Assembly: GCA_000827325.1 (NCBI GenBank)
Contig: KN832883.1
Span: 22,867 to 86,866, forward strand
Source of the DNA: Oidiodendron maius Zn
Taxonomy: Eukaryota; Ascomycota; Leotiomycetes; Myxotrichaceae
Direction of reading: 5' to 3'
DNA length: 64,000 nt
The position numbers were made by a program, and so were the translations under genes. Position 1 is the first letter of the stretch. Every line of letters starts with the position of its first letter. The notes below the pieces were generated by a model. It searched no databases. It had not been told where the DNA came from and saw only the letters and a list, made by a program, of their open reading frames with translations. Shown here piece by piece: positions 60,417 to 64,000 of this stretch.

Positions 60417-61232
60417 TCAAGCGCAAGCTGTTCCCAACGCGAGTGACCAGAGTATCCATACCAGTGCCTTACTAGTGGACCCGTTACCTCCATCCGCCGC
60501 ATTCTTCTTGGTGCTTGTATCGTTCGCAGGTAAAGATTGAGAATCCTGGACAAAGATGCCAGGAGTTTGATTCAGTGCTAGGGACGGCTGAAAATCAAGT
60601 GTAGCAACTCGAATAGCCAGTCCATTCAGTGTCTGATTCACACAACCATCTACGATCCCCGTTATGTATAGTAGTTGCGGCAGAAATACCAGCGTGCTAT
60701 TTTGTCCTGGCCGGACAAACAGCCCGTCCGGCGTGGCAGCGTTCTTGATAGAGACTGATGTGGTGACCGACTGGATCAAAACTGTGAGGTTTGTGTGTAC
60801 CTTCAAAGCATCCTGTGCCAGGGTAAGGATGGCTTCGCGGTCTTCGCTATCAGGCTCGGAGGGGACAAAGTTGAAATAGCTCCAGCAAATACTGCTACAT
60901 CCCGGGGATAACTCGAGGAGATCCCAGCAATTGGGACAGTTTTGGGAGAAATTTCGCTGTGATATGAGGCTAGCTCTGAGTTGTGGAGCCACAGTGATAT
61001 TGTATGATTTAGGAGGGAATTCACAGTACCCTTGGGGAAATGCGGAATTAACTGGATTGTCAGGATCAGCTGCAAGGCATGAGAGGGAGTCTAGATCTAT
61101 TGGAGCTCCAAGTTCGTAAATTGTTTGATTCAATGCGTAAGTGAAATTCTGACATCCTGCTGAGGCGGACCAGATCTGGGAAAGAAGGCAGAGGAGATAT
61201 GGCGCTTGAGGGAGCAGGACAGCCCGGTGCAT
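60417..61232 (-). CDS. Secreted Cys-rich protein, likely GPI-anchored
   Basis: A single exon of 271 codons. The N-terminus is a signal peptide (APYLLCLLSQIWSASAG). The mature part has about ten Cys, including CPNCWDLLELSPGC and ICWSYF, and many N-glycosylation sites (NFT, NQT, NIT, NFS, NLT, NST, NDT, NGS). The C-terminus, GGNGSTSKALVWILWSLALGTACA, is a Ser/Gly spacer with a hydrophobic end, typical of GPI attachment. I do not recognise a family. It precedes the seven-TM rhodopsin-domain gene with a 46-bp gap on the same strand. Some Pth11-type receptors carry an extracellular Cys-rich module in the same polypeptide, so the pair could be a split version (inference). Confidence 0.7.
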   Translation of the reverse strand: MHRAVLLPQAPYLLCLLSQIWSASAGCQNFTYALNQTIYELGAPIDLDSLSCLAADPDNPVNSAFPQGYCEFPPKSYNITVAPQLRASLISQRNFSQNCPNCWDLLELSPGCSSICWSYFNFVPSEPDSEDREAILTLAQDALKVHTNLTVLIQSVTTSVSIKNAATPDGLFVRPGQNSTLVFLPQLLYITGIVDGCVNQTLNGLAIRVATLDFQPSLALNQTPGIFVQDSQSLPANDTSTKKNAADGGNGSTSKALVWILWSLALGTACA

Positions 61233-62083
61233 CTTGATAGGTATAATTACCCAGTCGCTTTAGAAAGAAGAATGAAGTGGCCACGAATGCTGTCTATATG
61301 TACACCAATGTAATTTTACGTAAGTCACTGAAAAAGCCCTAGAAATTGTGGAAATTGGGCGGACAATCTCTGTGGCCAATAGGAAGCTCGATAATTACTG
61401 CCTGCGTTTTGCAAGGGTGGAAGAAAATACTTGTATCTAGGGTAAATAAATGTACACCATATTCCTCGCTTATTTACCTAGATACCAATACTATCCCCCA
61501 CCCTTAACAAATTGTCCACTTTCTGTGGCTGAGATAGCCTAACTAAGACAAGAAAACAAAGCGGATTTCTTGAGCAGCGATTGGATGTACAAATCATAAC
61601 ATTCCTCTTACGAGTTCGAGTAAGCCAAGCCACAGAGTGGAGATGTGCTGCACAATTTTTAGACTAGAACCCTTGATCAATACAAGTAATAAGAAGCGCC
61701 TAAGTTAGGTTATAAGAATATGTGATTCGGTCCGCCTCACATGCAGGTTCCACTGTATTAATTGATTTGTCGGACTTAAGCGGCTCCTGCATCATTGCTC
61801 TGTATTAGTCGAAGCAGAGCAAAGTGCATGGCAGAGTCAGCGGGCTCGTAGCCAAGAGCTAGGATGCAGAATAATATCATCAACCATCCTGAGATTATAG
61901 CCTAATCTTCATTTATCACTGCATAGAAAGAGCCGCCATCTCCTTCTCACCGTCGTAATTGCTCACCCAGGCACTCATACCAGCTTCTCCATGATACCAT
62001 ATTAGGCCCCAGATAACCCACTCCTTAATTTTCTGTAATACCAGGTTAGCGCTGGGATTTCTTCTTCTCTCCGCTTCGACTGT
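61233..62083. other. Intergenic
   Basis: Contains an inverted pair: ccctag/ctaggtaaataa near 61435-61480 (gtatctagggtaaataaatg against cgcttatttacctagatacc), a stem of about 15 bp. It may be a small terminal or hairpin structure. No gene is seen. Confidence 0.4.
61434..61487. repeat. Short inverted repeat (hairpin)
   Basis: gtatctagggtaaataaatg and its near reverse complement cgcttatttacctagatacc are separated by about 12 bases. It could form a hairpin at the promoter side of the Cys-rich gene. Role unknown. Confidence 0.5.
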
Positions 62084-63263
62084 TTAGGCCACAACTGCCC
62101 TTACTCGCTGTTGGCGGTGCGCAGCCCACCTAGGAAGCAGCTTCTGAGACGTGCTATCATGTGCGAGAACCCAGGCAAGCGTTTCTCCGTCCTCCAAACC
62201 CATGGCTCCGCCTTGCCCGCAGGCAGGCGACATGCCATGTGCTGCGTCTCCGATAAGAATTACCTTTCTCGATGCTGATGTCCGCCGTGCCAGGTCAGGC
62301 AGCACAAATATTCTGCATGTGGTTAGCCATGCCGTTTGCAATGAAGGGAGGCTAGAATTACGGCCAAGCCAAAACCTCATCATCTACAGTCTCTCGGCAG
62401 AGTGCCCCCACAATCTTTGGCCAGCTCTCCTTGCCGAAAGACCCTTCCATGATAGCCTTTAGACTATCTTTGTCCTTCCAAAGTGCCTGCCATTCTTCCA
62501 TTGGCCGATCTGGCAACTGGAGAGTCGTGATAAACCCGAGTCGGTTACCAGGCGGGTCGACGGGGATGACGGTAAAGCTCCCTTCCGGACCCAAGATCAT
62601 GCTGGGTATCGAGAAATCCAAGGCTTCTTGATCCAGCTGCTCTTTTCTACCAGTCAGTAGATAACTGTGAGGCCATTATAGTACGGCTGAGTTTCCGGAG
62701 CGATCGCTTTCCGGACTGTCGACCTCAATCCGTCAGCCCCTATAACGAGACTCGAAGTCACAACAGTCCCATCTCCGAACACCAACTCAACCACATCGTT
62801 AACCTCGCTCAACTTCTGCAGCTCTTTCCCATACACGATCTCAGTTCTGTTCTTAGAAATTGCTGACAGGAGCACATCCCTGAGCTTTGATCGCCGAACT
62901 CGTATGGACGGGAAGCCTTGGACCCGAGACCCTGTCCAGAAACTTCCTATCACAGAACCAGCGGAAGTCATAAGCTCCAGCTTTTCGTAGGTATAAGCAT
63001 CCTCAAGAACAGCGTTATAAAGGCCCAAGTGGTGAATGACACGAAGTGCATTAGGCCCAAGGCCAATGTATCCCCCAGCAAAATCTAATCGCGATCGAGA
63101 TTCGTAGATTGTGGACTTAATTCCATGCCTGTGGAGTGAGAGCGCGAGAACAAGGCCCTATTGAATTAAGTTTTAAGATTCAATTTCACGAGGAGCGGCC
63201 GTTAGGGAGACTTACTGAGAGGCCGCCACCAATAATAGCAATGTCGGTTCTGACCTTAGCCAT
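62084..63263 (-). CDS. FAD-dependent monooxygenase (salicylate hydroxylase-like)
   Basis: Exon 1 is 63263-63216 (MAKVRTDIAIIGGGLS), then a 58-nt intron, exon 2 from 63157, and a last intron 62361-62313 (gtaatt...atgcag) before the final exon 62312-62084. Three flavoprotein motifs are present: GxGxxG in IIGGGLSGLVLALSL, the DG motif in VIGADGLRSTVRKAI, and the GD motif in VILIGDAAHGMSPACGQGG. The size of about 430 residues fits class A aromatic hydroxylases, which use NAD(P)H and oxygen to hydroxylate phenols. Between 62640 and 62670 the frame shifts from GLTVIY to EQLDQEALDF without a clean intron of normal length. This is either an unusually short intron or a one-base indel that would break the gene. 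Confidence 0.75.
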
Positions 63264-64000
63264 GATTACGATTTCACGAGAAGAACGTAGAAGAATAAAA
63301 CAGATAGCATTGTTTATTTTGTGTTTAGCAGACATATACCTGTTGGTAAGCTTACGGACTTAGTTTTGTACTATGGCTACGATCACTAAGGCGAAGCTAG
63401 TCTCGCTGCACGTAAAATATTTACGTTCATCTATGAATCACTTCCTGCATGCGCCATATATCTACGAGGCTTAGGACACATCAGCATCACTCCCCATTTT
63501 ACTCTGAGGGGGCTAACGTCAGTCCCTGCATCGAGAGACGCACCCCGTTGCGAGACGAATTTACGATTTAGGCATCTCAAGTCTCTTCCCCATAAGTCTA
63601 CAAATTTATGGCCCACATGTCGGTTTGCTGTTAAATTTCCTGTGGAAAGACGCCGATACCAGTGATCTTTGTGATAGGCGTAAGGAGCTTACCCTTTGAT
63701 CGTGTTATCGTCATCGAGCCCATAAACGGGGCTGTGGCCGTATAGATCGGCTAACGATACATTTCGCACTTCTCACATGATAGGCACAACATTAAGTTAC
63801 GTATGGTAATTGGCACCCAATGTGGGTGCCCGACTCTCTCTAGATAAAAAGAAGACAGAGCAATGTTCTGAACAACAAGAATAAGCAACAACGCAAGAAT
63901 CTTCCACTCAGTCACGCAATATACGTATATTGTTACGTAGGATTCGTGTACTGTAGTTAGACTGTATGCGGGACAATGACTCAGCTCGCGTACGAGGTGC
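63264..64000. other. Intergenic with a repeat A-like terminus
   Basis: At about 63514-63565 the sequence gctaacgtcagtccctgcatc, then acgcaccccgttgcgagacga, matches the end of repeat family A, with no body attached. The rest shows no gene up to the window edge. Confidence 0.5.

Overview
The window looks like nuclear DNA of a filamentous ascomycete (Pezizomycotina). The evidence is genes cut by very short GT-AG introns (41-107 nt) with CTAAC-like branch points, families typical of these fungi (HET and NACHT/NB-ARC NLR-like proteins, SAT4-type rhodopsin-domain protein, GMC oxidoreductase, DUF6601, Zn2Cys6), and a strong footprint of repeat-induced point mutation (RIP). Many broken genes carry Trp TGG to TAG/TGA or CAG to TAG changes, which are C-to-T transitions on one strand. 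The species cannot be named from this sequence. All exon joins were made by eye, requiring frame continuity and splice signals.

Layout. 1-6120 is a TA-saturated block without ORFs, read as RIP-destroyed transposons; 6120-11950 is decaying sequence with pseudogene traces. 11952-16903 holds a RING-H2 protein, a ferric-reductase gene with one nonsense codon, and a small MADS-like gene. 17292-19513 is a repeat pair, one copy split by a Tc1/mariner element. 20394-23164 is a predicted fusion gene: Ras GTPase, ankyrin repeats, then a SesB-like serine hydrolase. 23500-30230 is repeats plus three dead genes: a WD40 array, an F-box protein and a Skp1-like protein. 30625-33178 has a four-TM SUR7/PalI-like gene and an unrecognised gene. 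33767-38299 is a large NLR: SesB-like hydrolase, NACHT, ankyrin region and a C-terminal multi-TM domain. 39712-45750 contains a Fot1/pogo fragment, repeats and a RIP-killed HET/NB-ARC/TPR gene. 46592-47561 is a C2H2 gene with a probable frameshift. 48619-54457 is a transposon yard (repeat, pogo, hAT, and a second mariner containing a 431-base N gap). 54719-63263 is more gene-like: secreted GMC oxidoreductase, Zn2Cys6 fragment, DUF6601 remnant, rhodopsin-domain membrane protein, Cys-rich GPI-type protein and FAD monooxygenase.

Themes. Four loci belong to fungal NLR or heterokaryon-incompatibility-type architectures, and two independent genes carry the same SesB-like hydrolase. Two neighbouring dead genes are SCF ubiquitin-ligase parts. 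At least three dispersed non-coding repeat families (A, B, C) share a terminal motif built around CCCTGCG..GCGAAA, and B abuts A or C at the same kind of junction.
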